Shown here: piece by piece, positions 7,931 to 16,890 of the stretch
Numbering within the stretch: the stretch's first letter is position 1
How the letters are laid out: each line of letters opens with the position of its first letter
Origin: Cyclobacteriaceae bacterium
Lineage (GTDB): Bacteria > Bacteroidota > Bacteroidia > Cytophagales > Cyclobacteriaceae
Length of the DNA: 64,000 nt
Direction of reading: 5' to 3'
Assembly: GCA_013141055.1 (NCBI GenBank)
Contig: JABFRS010000001.1
Location: 2,845,714-2,909,713, forward strand
Translations under genes and position numbers: made by a program
The notes under the pieces: model-generated
What the model saw: the letters and a program-made list of their open reading frames with translations, nothing else
Database searches by the model: none
What the model was told of the DNA's origin: nothing

Positions 7931-9049
7931 ATGACTGTATCGTATCCGGGAAATCCCGATGTAAAAATAGTTTCTGAATTTATGAGCAATCTGCAATTAC
8001 CAACACTCCAGAAAATCGGGGAGACTTCCAAGACCGGAGTTTTAGTAGTCGACTTAAAAAACGGCCGCATTGAATATATCAACGATACATTGAAGCGCAT
8101 ACTGGAAATTACTGATCCGGGGAGAATGATTCATTATGATGACCTCTGGAAAATTACTTTTGAAAAAGATGTGGATTATATAAAAAGTCACTTAACTGAT
8201 TTAAAAAAGGATGGATCGGTATGTGATATTGAATTTAACGTCACTGCGGGTAATCATCCGATCTATGTCTCTGTTGATGCAACTTACATTGCTGATGAAG
8301 ATAAGATAGTAGCGTTTGTCAGGAATATTACCAAAGCAAAAGAGCATGCTCAGTATATCATTACCTATGGAGCGAAGAAAGATTCTCTTCTGGAAATGCT
8401 CTCTCACCATTTAAGCGGGCCACTGCTGTTATCGAAAGAAGTTATTCATTTGCTGGAAAAGAAATTCCAGGATGGTAATTCTGAAGAAGCCGGTAAACTG
8501 ATTGGATTCATGAAAGACACCACTCACAACTGTCTCGACTTTATTTACGATTTTTTAAAAGAGGAGCATTTAGTATCGGAGACGATCTACGTCAAGAAGA
8601 ACAGGTTTGATGCCGTGCTCAATGTAATGAGTGTGATCGATCAGTTCAATCATTCTTACCCCAGAAGACAATTGCGCTATAAAAGCGGTCCCAAACAATT
8701 ATTCATCAATGGAGATGATGTTAAGTATTTCCAGATCATGAATAATCTGCTGTCCAATGCCGTCAAGTTTACGCATGAGTACGGATCCATCGATATTTCC
8801 ATTGACGAAATGGCCCATGTCATAATTGTTACCATTGCTGATAATGGCATTGGCATTCCGGAAAATCTTAAGCCAATGGTCTTTCAGAAATACACGCCTG
8901 CTGGGAGAACAGGCCTGAATGGAGAGCGCTCCATCGGATTGGGACTTTCTATTGTGAAAAGTCTCGCTGAGCTAATGAGCGGTTCAATAGAATTTACCAG
9001 CACGGAGAACAAGGGCACTGCATTTAAACTCACGCTGCCCAAAGAGTAG
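7931..9049 (+). CDS. PAS-domain histidine kinase, soluble
   Basis: A 372-residue cytoplasmic kinase with no membrane segment. A PAS fold covers about residues 25-140 (TGVLVVDLKNGRIEYIND). A dimerisation helix follows around 150-215, then the ATPase domain with N box NNLLSNAVKFT, G1 DNGIGIPENL and G2 IGLGLSIVKSL. The phosphoacceptor motif is unusual: LSHHLSGPL, so if His159 is the acceptor the acidic residue normally at +1 is replaced by His160. It lies just after a NarL-type regulator, although NarL partners normally have HisKA_3 kinases rather than this HisKA-like form, so cognate pairing is not certain. Confidence 0.88.
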   Translation: MTVSYPGNPDVKIVSEFMSNLQLPTLQKIGETSKTGVLVVDLKNGRIEYINDTLKRILEITDPGRMIHYDDLWKITFEKDVDYIKSHLTDLKKDGSVCDIEFNVTAGNHPIYVSVDATYIADEDKIVAFVRNITKAKEHAQYIITYGAKKDSLLEMLSHHLSGPLLLSKEVIHLLEKKFQDGNSEEAGKLIGFMKDTTHNCLDFIYDFLKEEHLVSETIYVKKNRFDAVLNVMSVIDQFNHSYPRRQLRYKSGPKQLFINGDDVKYFQIMNNLLSNAVKFTHEYGSIDISIDEMAHVIIVTIADNGIGIPENLKPMVFQKYTPAGRTGLNGERSIGLGLSIVKSLAELMSGSIEFTSTENKGTAFKLTLPKE

Positions 9050-9083
9050 AAATCACAGGATCAGGAGATTACCGGATTACCTC

Positions 9084-9110
9084 CTCGTATTCTTAAAAAA
9101 GAATAACGAG
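9084..9110. repeat. Hairpin after the PAS kinase gene
   Basis: CTCGTATTCTT pairs with AAGAATAACGAG around an AAAA loop with one bulged A. No T tract follows, so it may be a transcript-stabilising or terminator-like structure, or part of the regulatory region of the tetR gene downstream. Confidence 0.4.
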
Positions 9111-9136
9111 ACTGAACCATTTGTCATGACTGCTGG

Positions 9137-9152
9137 TTAACAAAATTGTTAA
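9137..9152. promoter_or_regulatory. Palindrome, probable TetR autoregulatory operator
   Basis: TTAACAA and TTGTTAA form perfect 7-bp arms around a 2-bp centre, ending 13 bp before the GTG start of the tetR gene. Position and symmetry fit an operator bound by the TetR dimer controlling itself and the efflux genes downstream. Confidence 0.55.
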
Positions 9153-9165
9153 ACAAATATGACAA

Positions 9166-9774
9166 GTGACATCTACGCAGGAAACGGAACAAGTAATTAA
9201 GGACACCGCCAGAGAGATCTTTTTCCAAAAGGGCCGTTTAAAGGCGACTACGCAGGAAATTGCGGATGAAGCGGGGGTCAATCGTGCCCTGATTCACTAT
9301 TACTTCCGAAGTCGTGAGCAGCTTTTGCAAACGGTATTTGAGGAGGCGGTCAGTGAGACGCGGACAAAGATCTCCGACATCTTCAAGTCGAAGGATCCTT
9401 TTAAAAAGAAGATCAGCCAATACCTGGACGTGTTTATTGACCGGAATATCCGGTATCCATACATGCAGAATTTTATTATTTCGGAGATCAACACGAATCC
9501 GGAAAAAGAAAAGGAATACCTGAAGAAGAAGCGCCAGAATCTTTGTGAAACAATTTTTCCTCAACTCGAAGATGAGATCAGTAAGGGTACCATTGACCCG
9601 ATCAAGCCGGAGCACTTCATGGCTAATCTGATGTCCATGTGTAGCTATCCTCTGGTAGCCAAGCCGATCCTGCAAGGTATGTTTGATCTTGATGAAAATG
9701 AATACAAGACTTTCTTGAAAGAACGAAAGAAAGTTATCTATAAAAGCCTCTTCAATGAGGAAGCAGATTTTTAA
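9166..9774 (+). CDS. TetR/AcrR-family regulator of the adjacent efflux operon
   Basis: A 202-residue TetR-type repressor. The N-terminal DNA-binding domain is at about residues 8-55 with the helix-turn-helix TTQEIADEAGVNRALIHYYF; the rest is a helical ligand-binding and dimerisation domain. The start is GTG at 9166: the in-frame codon two triplets upstream is a TGA stop, so no earlier start exists in this frame. It lies 27 bp before the tolC-like gene and is probably the first gene of the efflux operon, which it would repress until a drug or toxic metabolite binds. Confidence 0.92.
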   Translation: MTSTQETEQVIKDTAREIFFQKGRLKATTQEIADEAGVNRALIHYYFRSREQLLQTVFEEAVSETRTKISDIFKSKDPFKKKISQYLDVFIDRNIRYPYMQNFIISEINTNPEKEKEYLKKKRQNLCETIFPQLEDEISKGTIDPIKPEHFMANLMSMCSYPLVAKPILQGMFDLDENEYKTFLKERKKVIYKSLFNEEADF

Positions 9775-9801
9775 TCACCCATTTCCCAATCCCTTTTATT
9801 A

Positions 9802-11157
9802 ATGAATAATTTCTACAGAATGTTGTACGTACGATGGAGATCAGGCCTGGCGGGTCTCATAATTTTAATTTTGCCCCTGAGTTTGTTGGGTCAGGAAACT
9901 AAACCTGACAGTGTGCTTCAGGTTGCTACCCTTGAAAATGTAGTGAGCTATGCGATAACTCACCAACCACTCATCCAGCAATCACTGGTTGATCAGGAGA
10001 TAACCGAGTCGACAATCAAGACGAAGCTTGCCGACTGGTATCCACAGATCAATTTCAATTACAATCTGGTTCATAACTTTGAGATTCAACCCAATTACTT
10101 TCAGGGGAATATTACCCGTTTTGGTATTGGCAATACATCCCTTGCACAGTTTGCACTAACGCAGAACATCTTCAACCGTGATGTGTTGCTTGCAAGCAAG
10201 ACTGCATCGGAAGTCAGGATCCAGTCGTTGCAGAAAACAAGCAGCAGCAAGATCGATGTAGCGGTAAATGTTACGAAAGCGTTTTACGATGTGCTGGCAA
10301 CTTCACAACAGATAAAACTTGGCAAAGGTGATATCGTTCGTTTAGGCCAAAGCTTAAAAACTGCAAAGGATCAGTATTCTGCCGGGATCACTGACAAGAC
10401 TGATTTCAAACGGGCGACCATTGCCTTGAACAATACACAGGCAACTCTCAAGAGCAACATGGAATTGCTGAAATACAAAATGCAGAATCTGAAAGTCCTT
10501 ATGGGTTATACTTATGCTGATGATTTTGAAATTGTCTATGACACGCTCCAGATGGAGAATGAGATCGATCTTGACACACTTCAAACACTGGACTACACCA
10601 ACCGCATTGATTATAAATTACTGACGACGCAGCAAAAGCTTCAGAACTTCAATTTGAAGTATAGCAAGTGGAGCTTTCTTCCAACAGTTGCTTTATCCGG
10701 AGCTTACAATTTCTATTATCTCAGTCCTGAATTCAGTCTGAACGAGATTTATAAGACCAACACTCCTTATTCCAATGCTATATTAACCATTGGCGTCCCA
10801 ATCTTTCAGGGCGGAAAGCGGACAGCTAACATCAAGATCCAGAAATGGAATGCCAAAAGACTTGACTGGGATCTTACCAATCTCAAGAACAATTCCAATG
10901 CGGAATACATCCGTGCTATGGCATCCTATAAGAGCAGCCTTGCCACCTACATGTCTTTGCGTGAAAATGTAGTGCTGGCAAAAGAAGTGTATGATATCAT
11001 TCAGCTCCAGTACAAGACAGGTATTAAAACCTATCTCGAAGTAATTACTGCGGAAACAGATTTGCGCAATGCGCGCATTAACTATTTCAACTCACTTTAC
11101 CAGGTGCTGGCCAGCAAAATTGATGTTCAGAAGTCTCTTGGTCAAATCAATTATTAA
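9802..11157 (+). CDS. TolC-family outer-membrane efflux protein
   Basis: A 451-residue outer-membrane channel subunit of tripartite efflux systems. It has a signal peptide (hydrophobic residues 16-32, ending LLGQ) and two repeats of the long helical outer membrane efflux domain, the second from about residue 260. Typical sections are VTKAFYDVLATSQQ in the first half and LREKY-type helices ending YKTGIKTYLEVITAETDLRNARINYFNSLY-like sequence in the second. It is followed 19 bp later by the membrane fusion protein and then the RND pump, giving the full machine in one operon. Confidence 0.94.
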   Translation: MNNFYRMLYVRWRSGLAGLIILILPLSLLGQETKPDSVLQVATLENVVSYAITHQPLIQQSLVDQEITESTIKTKLADWYPQINFNYNLVHNFEIQPNYFQGNITRFGIGNTSLAQFALTQNIFNRDVLLASKTASEVRIQSLQKTSSSKIDVAVNVTKAFYDVLATSQQIKLGKGDIVRLGQSLKTAKDQYSAGITDKTDFKRATIALNNTQATLKSNMELLKYKMQNLKVLMGYTYADDFEIVYDTLQMENEIDLDTLQTLDYTNRIDYKLLTTQQKLQNFNLKYSKWSFLPTVALSGAYNFYYLSPEFSLNEIYKTNTPYSNAILTIGVPIFQGGKRTANIKIQKWNAKRLDWDLTNLKNNSNAEYIRAMASYKSSLATYMSLRENVVLAKEVYDIIQLQYKTGIKTYLEVITAETDLRNARINYFNSLYQVLASKIDVQKSLGQINY

Positions 11158-11176
11158 TCCAAACATCCCAACCAAT

Positions 11177-12313
11177 ATGCTATTAAGATCTATACCAAAT
11201 ATTTTCTCCATACTCTTTATTGTCATGGTGTTCTCATGCACCCCAAAAGGTCAGCAGCCGCAGAAGCCGGGACCTGTCAACGTCACTGTTCAGAAAATTT
11301 CTGAAAAGGATGCTGTGTATTATGATGAGTATCCTGCCACTGTCATTGCCCTTAACCAGGTAGAACTTCGTCCTCAGGTGAATGGCTACATCACGGCTGT
11401 TCATTTTAAGGAAGGCGATCGTGTGAAAAAAGGACAGAAGCTGTACTCCATTGATCAGCAACAATATGAAGCGGCCTATCAGCAGTCTGTTGCAAATCAG
11501 GCAGTACAAGAAGCTAATCTTGTGAAGGCACAAAAGGATGTTGAGCGCTACCGTGAGCTGAACAAGCACGACGCTGTTGCAAAACAACTCGTTGATAATG
11601 CTGAGGCTAATTACGAAGCAGCAAAAAGAACGCTGGAAGCCAGCAAAGCTTCTGTGAAAAGTGTGCAGACCAATGTCCGCTACACCAGCATCACTGCTCC
11701 TTTTGATGGAACAATCGGAATCTCTCAAGTGAGATTGGGAACAGCAGTGTCAGCGGGGCAAACCATTCTGAATACTGTTTCTTCCGATAATCCGATTGCG
11801 GCTGATCTTTCAATTGACCAGAAAGAGATATATCGTTTTGTACAGTTCCAGGGAGTTAAAAGTTCAAAGACTGATTCAACTTTCAGGCTGGCGTTTAATG
11901 GAATTATTTATCCTCATCCTGGCAAGATCAGTCTCATTGATCGTGCTGTGAATGCACAGACAGGAACTATAATTGTTCGTCTTGAATTTTCAAATCCAGA
12001 AAATAATTTGCGTGCTGGAATGAGTGGTACCGTTCGTGTATTGAATGATGCTTCAAAGAAATCAATTCTCGTTCCATTTAAGGCGATCACTGAACAATTG
12101 GGAGAGTACTTTGTGTACGTTGTAAAGACCGATAGCAACAAAGTAACTCAGCAGCGTGTCATCATTGGCAAGCAGGTTGCCCGTGACGTCGTCATCCTGA
12201 AAGGACTTAATGACGGAGAGACAATCGTTGTTGAAGGAGTTCAGAATTTAAAAGAAGGTTCTGCCATTGCTGTCAAGAACGGCAATGAAACAGCGAAGAA
12301 CCCAACAAAATAA
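11177..12313 (+). CDS. RND efflux periplasmic adaptor (membrane fusion protein), lipoprotein
   Basis: A roughly 378-residue adaptor that bridges the RND pump and the TolC-like channel. I place the start at ATG 11177, because the open frame before it overlaps the tolC-like gene and the ATG gives a lipoprotein signal ending VFSC. The barrel-sandwich halves are visible as VELRPQVNGYITAVHFKEGDRVKKGQ and later TSITAPFDGTIGISQVRLG, flanking a coiled-coil hairpin at about residues 90-160. The C-terminal part carries the beta-barrel and membrane-proximal domains (AGMSGTVRVLND). The RND permease gene begins 9 bp downstream. Confidence 0.94.
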   Translation: MLLRSIPNIFSILFIVMVFSCTPKGQQPQKPGPVNVTVQKISEKDAVYYDEYPATVIALNQVELRPQVNGYITAVHFKEGDRVKKGQKLYSIDQQQYEAAYQQSVANQAVQEANLVKAQKDVERYRELNKHDAVAKQLVDNAEANYEAAKRTLEASKASVKSVQTNVRYTSITAPFDGTIGISQVRLGTAVSAGQTILNTVSSDNPIAADLSIDQKEIYRFVQFQGVKSSKTDSTFRLAFNGIIYPHPGKISLIDRAVNAQTGTIIVRLEFSNPENNLRAGMSGTVRVLNDASKKSILVPFKAITEQLGEYFVYVVKTDSNKVTQQRVIIGKQVARDVVILKGLNDGETIVVEGVQNLKEGSAIAVKNGNETAKNPTK

Positions 12314-12322
12314 TCAAGCAGC

Positions 12323-15300
12323 ATGATATCAGATGTATTTATAAAACGGCCTGTAACGGCCATCGTAATCTCAGTCGTCATTGTTCTAGTGGGTATCATC
12401 GCCATGACGACATTGCCGGTATCTCAGTATCCCGACATTACTCCACCAACCGTAAGCATTTCGGGGATATTCACAGGTGCGGATGCTCAGACCGTTGAGC
12501 AAACAACGACCACAGCAATTGAAACACAGGTTAATGGTGTTCCTGGTATGTCATATATGTCCAGCAACAGCACAAGCAGTGGACAAAGCAATATCACAGT
12601 AACATTTGATATCGGCACGGACATCAACATCGCTACACTGGACGTTCAGAATCGCGTAAGTGTTGCAGAGCCTGCATTGCCGGATGGTGTGAAGAGACTT
12701 GGATTGACTACCCGTAAGCGTAATCCCAGTGTGATGATTGCCCTCGCGGTATATTCTCCAAAAGGAACGCATGATCCGCGCTTCATCGGAAACTATACCA
12801 ACATTTATATCAAGGATGCCTTGCAGCGTGTAAAAGGAGTGGGTGACATTCTTTCCCGTGGAGCTGATTTCGGAATGCGCATCTGGATCAATCCGGAGAA
12901 ACTATCCTCTCTCGGAATTTCAACAGCAGAGATCCTTGCGGCATTGGCCGAACAGAATCTCCAGGTGGCTGCCGGAACGGTGGGTGGAACTCCACAACAG
13001 AATGTTCAGAGCTTTGAGTATTCTGTTCTTTCCAACAGCAGAATCAATTCCAAGGAGCAATTTGAAAATGTGATTGTGCGTACTGCACCACTCTCTGGAA
13101 GTATTGTTTATCTGAAAGATGTTGCACGCATTGAGTTGGGAGTTTTTGATTATGCGGCCACTACCTCTTTTGTGCAGGGAAGTCCGGCGGCGTTTCTTCT
13201 GATCTACCAGGCACCGGGTGCCAATGCATTGGAAACGTATGATGCTGTTATGGCAACCCTGACAGAGTTAAAAAAATCTTTTCCAAAAGATCTTGACTTT
13301 GGTGTTCCACTGGAAACAGCAAGCGTTGTAAAAGTTTCCATCAAGGAAGTTGTTAAAACACTTTTGGAGGCATTGATCCTCGTGATCATTGTAGTATTTC
13401 TTTTCCTGCAGAACTGGAGGGCAACCCTCATCCCGGTTCTCGCAATTCCTGTTTCACTCGTAGGAACCTTCATATTCTTCATACCATTTGATTTTACAAT
13501 CAACACGCTCACCATGTTTGCGTTCGTGCTCGCCATCGGTATCGTGGTGGATGATGCCATCGTTGTGGTGGAGGCTGTTCAGCATAACATTGATCATGAT
13601 AAACTTTCGCCAAAAGAAGCCACAGAGAAAGCGATGAAGGAAATCACAGGACCTGTTATTGCTATCGCATTGATTCTCGCAGCGGTGTTTGTGCCAGTTG
13701 GGTTTGTTCCCGGAATTGTAGGGAAACTCTATCAGCAGTTTGCCATTACCATTGCTGTATCTGTCATGATCTCAGCTTTTGTAGCACTTTCCTTAACGCC
13801 AGCTTTGTGTACCATCATGCTGAAGCCTTCCAAAGACAAGGATGCACGCAAAAACTTCCTGGAGAAATTCTTTGCCCGATTCAATACCTGGTTTGAGAAA
13901 GTTACAAACGGATATACTCACTATGTTTCCAAATGGATCAAAGCATCCAGGTTGGTGTTGGTCATGCTCGTATGTGTGTTTATTGGATTGTTTTTTATGT
14001 TCAAGGCAAAGCCATCAGGTTTCATTCCTACAGAGGATGAAGGAAGATTATTCGTTACCTATGAAATGCCGGAAGCTACTTCTACCACGCGAAGCACGGT
14101 CTTGTTAAAAGATATCATGGCAAGAGTTCAGGCAATACCGGCCGTTCGGCTGGTGGGAGGTATCGCAGGGTTGAATATTGTGAGTCAATCCAACAAGTCA
14201 AACGTTGGTACCATCTTCGTGAATCTTAAGCATTGGGATTTGCGCACCAGCAAAGAGCAGCAGGTTCAGGCTGTCGCTGCAGAAATTTTCAAGCGAACTG
14301 CGGACATAAAAGAGGCACGCGTACTTGCCATCACTCCACCTGCAATTCCTGGTCTTGGTCAGACAGCAGGTTTTACATTTGAATTGCAACAAACCACCAG
14401 CACAGATAATATTCAGCAGTTTGAAAAAGTTGCCAGAAACTTTCTTGCGGAGCTGAATGCCCGTCCTGAAATAGGACTTGCTTTCACTTTCTTCACAGCA
14501 CGCACACCGAGTTATCAGGTGGATGTGGATCGTGAAAAAGTTAAGAAGCTGGGAATCTCTGTTTCTGATGTTTATGGAACACTCGGCACGTTGCTCGGAA
14601 GCAGCTATATAAATGATTTTAATATTTATGGAAGAAATTTCCGAGTGATGGCGCAGGCTGATACAATGTATCGCTCATCCATAACGGATCTGAGCAGGTA
14701 TTTTGTTCGCAACAATACAGGAGGAATGGTTCCGTTGAGTTCATTGGTTACAACTAAGATCGTTGAGAACCCATCACTGGTATCGCATTTTAATATTTAT
14801 AGGTCTGTTGAGATCAATGGAAGTCCCAAGCCAGGCTTCAGTAGTGGTCAGGCTCTGGATGCTTTGAAAGAAGTAGCGGCTAAATCATTGCCTGCCGGTT
14901 ACGGTTATGAGTTCGGTGGAATCAGTCGCGAGGAAGTGAAGGCGGGCAATACCATCCTTCTGATTTTTGCGATCTCCATTGTATTTGTATTTCTCTTTCT
15001 GGCAGCGTTGTATGAAAGCTGGTCCGTTCCATTCTCGGTATTATTTGCAGTTCCGATCGGTGCTTTTGGTTCAATCCTTACGCTGACATTGCTTCCGAGC
15101 CTTTCCAATAACATCTATGCGCAGATCGGTTTGATCACGTTGATCGGATTGGCGGCAAAGAATGCTATCCTGATCGTTGAGTTTGCGAAAGAGCGCGTGG
15201 ATGCAGGAATGGAAATTGTGAAGGCAACACTCGAGGCGGTTCAGCTTCGTCTTCGTCCGATCATCATGACTTCGCTGGCATTTATTCTGGGTGTATTGCC

Positions 15301-15460
15301 GTTGGCATTTTCATCCGGTGCGGGTGCTGAAGCAAGAAAGACAATAGGCTGGACAGTGGCGGGAGGAATGATCGCGGCAAGCTCACTGGCAATCTTCGTG
15401 GTACCGGTGCTGTACGTGCTGATCACCAAATTCGCAAACCGGAAGACAAGTTTATCATAG
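12323..15460 (+). CDS. RND multidrug efflux permease (HAE1/AcrB type)
   Basis: A 1045-residue inner-membrane pump, the usual size for AcrB-type hydrophobe/amphiphile exporters. It starts MISDVFIKRPVTAIVISVVIVLVG, typical of the family's first membrane helix. The proton-relay pair is present as Asp410-Asp411 in IGIVVDDAIVVVEAV, and the two halves each have a large periplasmic loop and a cluster of helices near residues 340-545 and 865-1040. The C-terminal repeat shows LIGLAAKNAILIVEFA. It forms the energised part of the tripartite system with the two preceding genes. Substrate range cannot be predicted. Confidence 0.96.
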   Translation: MISDVFIKRPVTAIVISVVIVLVGIIAMTTLPVSQYPDITPPTVSISGIFTGADAQTVEQTTTTAIETQVNGVPGMSYMSSNSTSSGQSNITVTFDIGTDINIATLDVQNRVSVAEPALPDGVKRLGLTTRKRNPSVMIALAVYSPKGTHDPRFIGNYTNIYIKDALQRVKGVGDILSRGADFGMRIWINPEKLSSLGISTAEILAALAEQNLQVAAGTVGGTPQQNVQSFEYSVLSNSRINSKEQFENVIVRTAPLSGSIVYLKDVARIELGVFDYAATTSFVQGSPAAFLLIYQAPGANALETYDAVMATLTELKKSFPKDLDFGVPLETASVVKVSIKEVVKTLLEALILVIIVVFLFLQNWRATLIPVLAIPVSLVGTFIFFIPFDFTINTLTMFAFVLAIGIVVDDAIVVVEAVQHNIDHDKLSPKEATEKAMKEITGPVIAIALILAAVFVPVGFVPGIVGKLYQQFAITIAVSVMISAFVALSLTPALCTIMLKPSKDKDARKNFLEKFFARFNTWFEKVTNGYTHYVSKWIKASRLVLVMLVCVFIGLFFMFKAKPSGFIPTEDEGRLFVTYEMPEATSTTRSTVLLKDIMARVQAIPAVRLVGGIAGLNIVSQSNKSNVGTIFVNLKHWDLRTSKEQQVQAVAAEIFKRTADIKEARVLAITPPAIPGLGQTAGFTFELQQTTSTDNIQQFEKVARNFLAELNARPEIGLAFTFFTARTPSYQVDVDREKVKKLGISVSDVYGTLGTLLGSSYINDFNIYGRNFRVMAQADTMYRSSITDLSRYFVRNNTGGMVPLSSLVTTKIVENPSLVSHFNIYRSVEINGSPKPGFSSGQALDALKEVAAKSLPAGYGYEFGGISREEVKAGNTILLIFAISIVFVFLFLAALYESWSVPFSVLFAVPIGAFGSILTLTLLPSLSNNIYAQIGLITLIGLAAKNAILIVEFAKERVDAGMEIVKATLEAVQLRLRPIIMTSLAFILGVLPLAFSSGAGAEARKTIGWTVAGGMIAASSLAIFVVPVLYVLITKFANRKTSLS

Positions 15461-15471
15461 AATAAGGTGTT

Positions 15472-15521
15472 AAGGTGCTTGAGTGTTTGCGCTGTGGCGT
15501 AAATATTCAAGCACTTTTTTT
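15472..15521 (+). terminator. Intrinsic terminator of the efflux operon
   Basis: GTGCTTGA at 15475-15482 pairs with TCAAGCAC at 15507-15514, extended by A/T and G/T pairs, and is followed by seven T residues (15515-15521). It starts 12 bp after the RND permease stop codon. The 24-nt loop contains a further small GC-rich stem. Confidence 0.75.
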
Positions 15522-15565
15522 ATGGAATTGTGTGAGGCGTGCATCTTATTATAAATGCCTCTACC

Positions 15566-16273
15566 ATGAAAAACGAGCTGATTCTCTCTATTGCGAAACC
15601 TTGCCACGAAGAATACTCTAAGTTTACGCCTACTAAAAAAGGAGGCTTTTGTTCTTCCTGCCAGAAAGAAGTGATCGACTTTACCTACTGGAGCGAAGAG
15701 GAGATCAAGCAATACTTTATTAATGGTGCAGCAACCTGCGGTAGATTCAGAGCGAATCAGCTGAAGGGATATTCATTGTCTCCGGAAAAGAAAAGACAGC
15801 ATTGGCTATCGCTTGTTCTGATCAGTATTTTGATTCTCTTTTCAACCCGTCAGACGTACGCTCAAAATGAAAAGAAGGCAGTTAGTACAGAACAAAGAAT
15901 TGGCGATGGTATTGTGAAAGGCGAAGTAGCATCCATTCCAGCAGTGCGTACCATTTCAGGTGTTATCATCAACCAGGAAGATAGCCTGCCATTGCCGGGA
16001 ATAAACATTGTTCATAAGAGAACCGGAAATGCTGTTGTATCAGATGTGAACGGTAAGTACTCCATTACGATTAAGAACCCGGCTAAAGAGGATTCTTTAA
16101 TCGTTAGTTTCATTGGCCTTAAAACGCAGACGATTGTTATCGGCACCGGATTAGTGATCAATGTGAATATGGCAATAGACGAAATTAGCCTTGGAGAAAT
16201 TGTGATTGCAGGAGGAGTATGCATTAAAAGATCTCTTTGGTGGAAAATCAGGCACCTTCGATTCAGAGGTTGA
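15566..16273 (+). CDS. Cys-rich N-terminal / CarboxypepD_reg-like membrane protein
   Basis: About 235 residues. The start at ATG 15566 is preferred over GTG 15539. The first 70 residues are cytoplasmic and contain five cysteines in a pattern like a zinc ribbon: KPC, then CSSC, then ATCGRF. A membrane segment (LSLVLISILILFS) follows near residue 85, then a CarboxypepD_reg_2-like beta-sandwich at about 140-215 (ISGVIINQEDSLPLPGINIVHK). The tail is short and basic (KRSLWWKIRHLRFRG). Proteins with this layout are common in Bacteroidota but have no assigned function. It lies alone between the efflux operon and two small membrane genes. Confidence 0.75.
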   Translation: MKNELILSIAKPCHEEYSKFTPTKKGGFCSSCQKEVIDFTYWSEEEIKQYFINGAATCGRFRANQLKGYSLSPEKKRQHWLSLVLISILILFSTRQTYAQNEKKAVSTEQRIGDGIVKGEVASIPAVRTISGVIINQEDSLPLPGINIVHKRTGNAVVSDVNGKYSITIKNPAKEDSLIVSFIGLKTQTIVIGTGLVINVNMAIDEISLGEIVIAGGVCIKRSLWWKIRHLRFRG

Positions 16274-16322
16274 GGGTATCGGGGTTGAAAAAAATTCATA
16301 TCTTTCTTTTAATCCACCCCTT

Positions 16323-16586
16323 ATGAAACCTGAAACACGCGCTCTTGTTTTCAACATCCTCAGTCTGCTCTGTGGAATTTGGTTCGCACTCACCAGCTGG
16401 TTCTGGGCCTATATCGCCAATGTCTTTATCTCCTTTCCAGTAGGTATCCTGGGATTTATTTTTTGGGTCATCGGAAGAAACATCGGCCCGCCTACAAAAC
16501 TGAATAAGGCGTCCATCATCGTTCACATTCTAGGTGTGGCCTCTGCGGTCATTTCCTTTCTTATATTTTTTGTCGTGAAGAGCTAG
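16323..16586 (+). CDS. Small membrane protein, tandem paralogue 1
   Basis: An 87-residue protein with three hydrophobic segments. I set the start at ATG 16323; the longer open frame upstream overlaps the preceding gene and does not look coding. It shares an ordered pattern with the next gene: LTSWFW, the motif FPVGILGFIFWVIGRN, and KLNKASIIVHILGV. No family is recognised. The position of GRN after the second helix suggests a short conserved cytoplasmic loop. The pair is 34 bp apart and likely co-transcribed. Confidence 0.75.
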   Translation: MKPETRALVFNILSLLCGIWFALTSWFWAYIANVFISFPVGILGFIFWVIGRNIGPPTKLNKASIIVHILGVASAVISFLIFFVVKS

Positions 16587-16620
16587 ATTATTTTTTCATC
16601 AACTCTATAGCTTATTATTA

Positions 16621-16881
16621 ATGTCGAAGACAAAACTCTACAATACGATCAGTCTCATTTTTGGAATTATATTTCTGCTAACAAGCTATTTGTGGCAGTG
16701 GAAATTGAATTTGATGGTTTCCTATCCGGCAGGAATTATAGGAATTATCTTTTTAATACTGGGAAGAAATGCAGATCCCTTACGTCGGTTGAACAGAGGA
16801 TCTTTGATCGTCCACCTCATAGGTGTGCTATGGGTCATTACACTTGTTGTGGTGCTGACCTATAAAAATTTAAGAAGTTAG
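16621..16881 (+). CDS. Small membrane protein, tandem paralogue 2
   Basis: An 86-residue protein with three hydrophobic segments and the same landmarks as its upstream neighbour: LTSYLW, YPAGIIGIIFLILGRN and RLNRGSLIVHLIGV. The similarity extends over the full length at the protein level, but the DNA is well diverged, so this is an old tandem duplication. Function unknown. Its stop codon lies 10 bp from the end of the convergent response-regulator gene. Confidence 0.78.
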   Translation: MSKTKLYNTISLIFGIIFLLTSYLWQWKLNLMVSYPAGIIGIIFLILGRNADPLRRLNRGSLIVHLIGVLWVITLVVVLTYKNLRS

Positions 16882-16890
16882 AGAGTAATC

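Noticed and set aside
9238..9675. A 145-residue minus-strand frame inside the TetR gene
   Set aside because: It is antisense to a clear TetR protein with no motif of its own.
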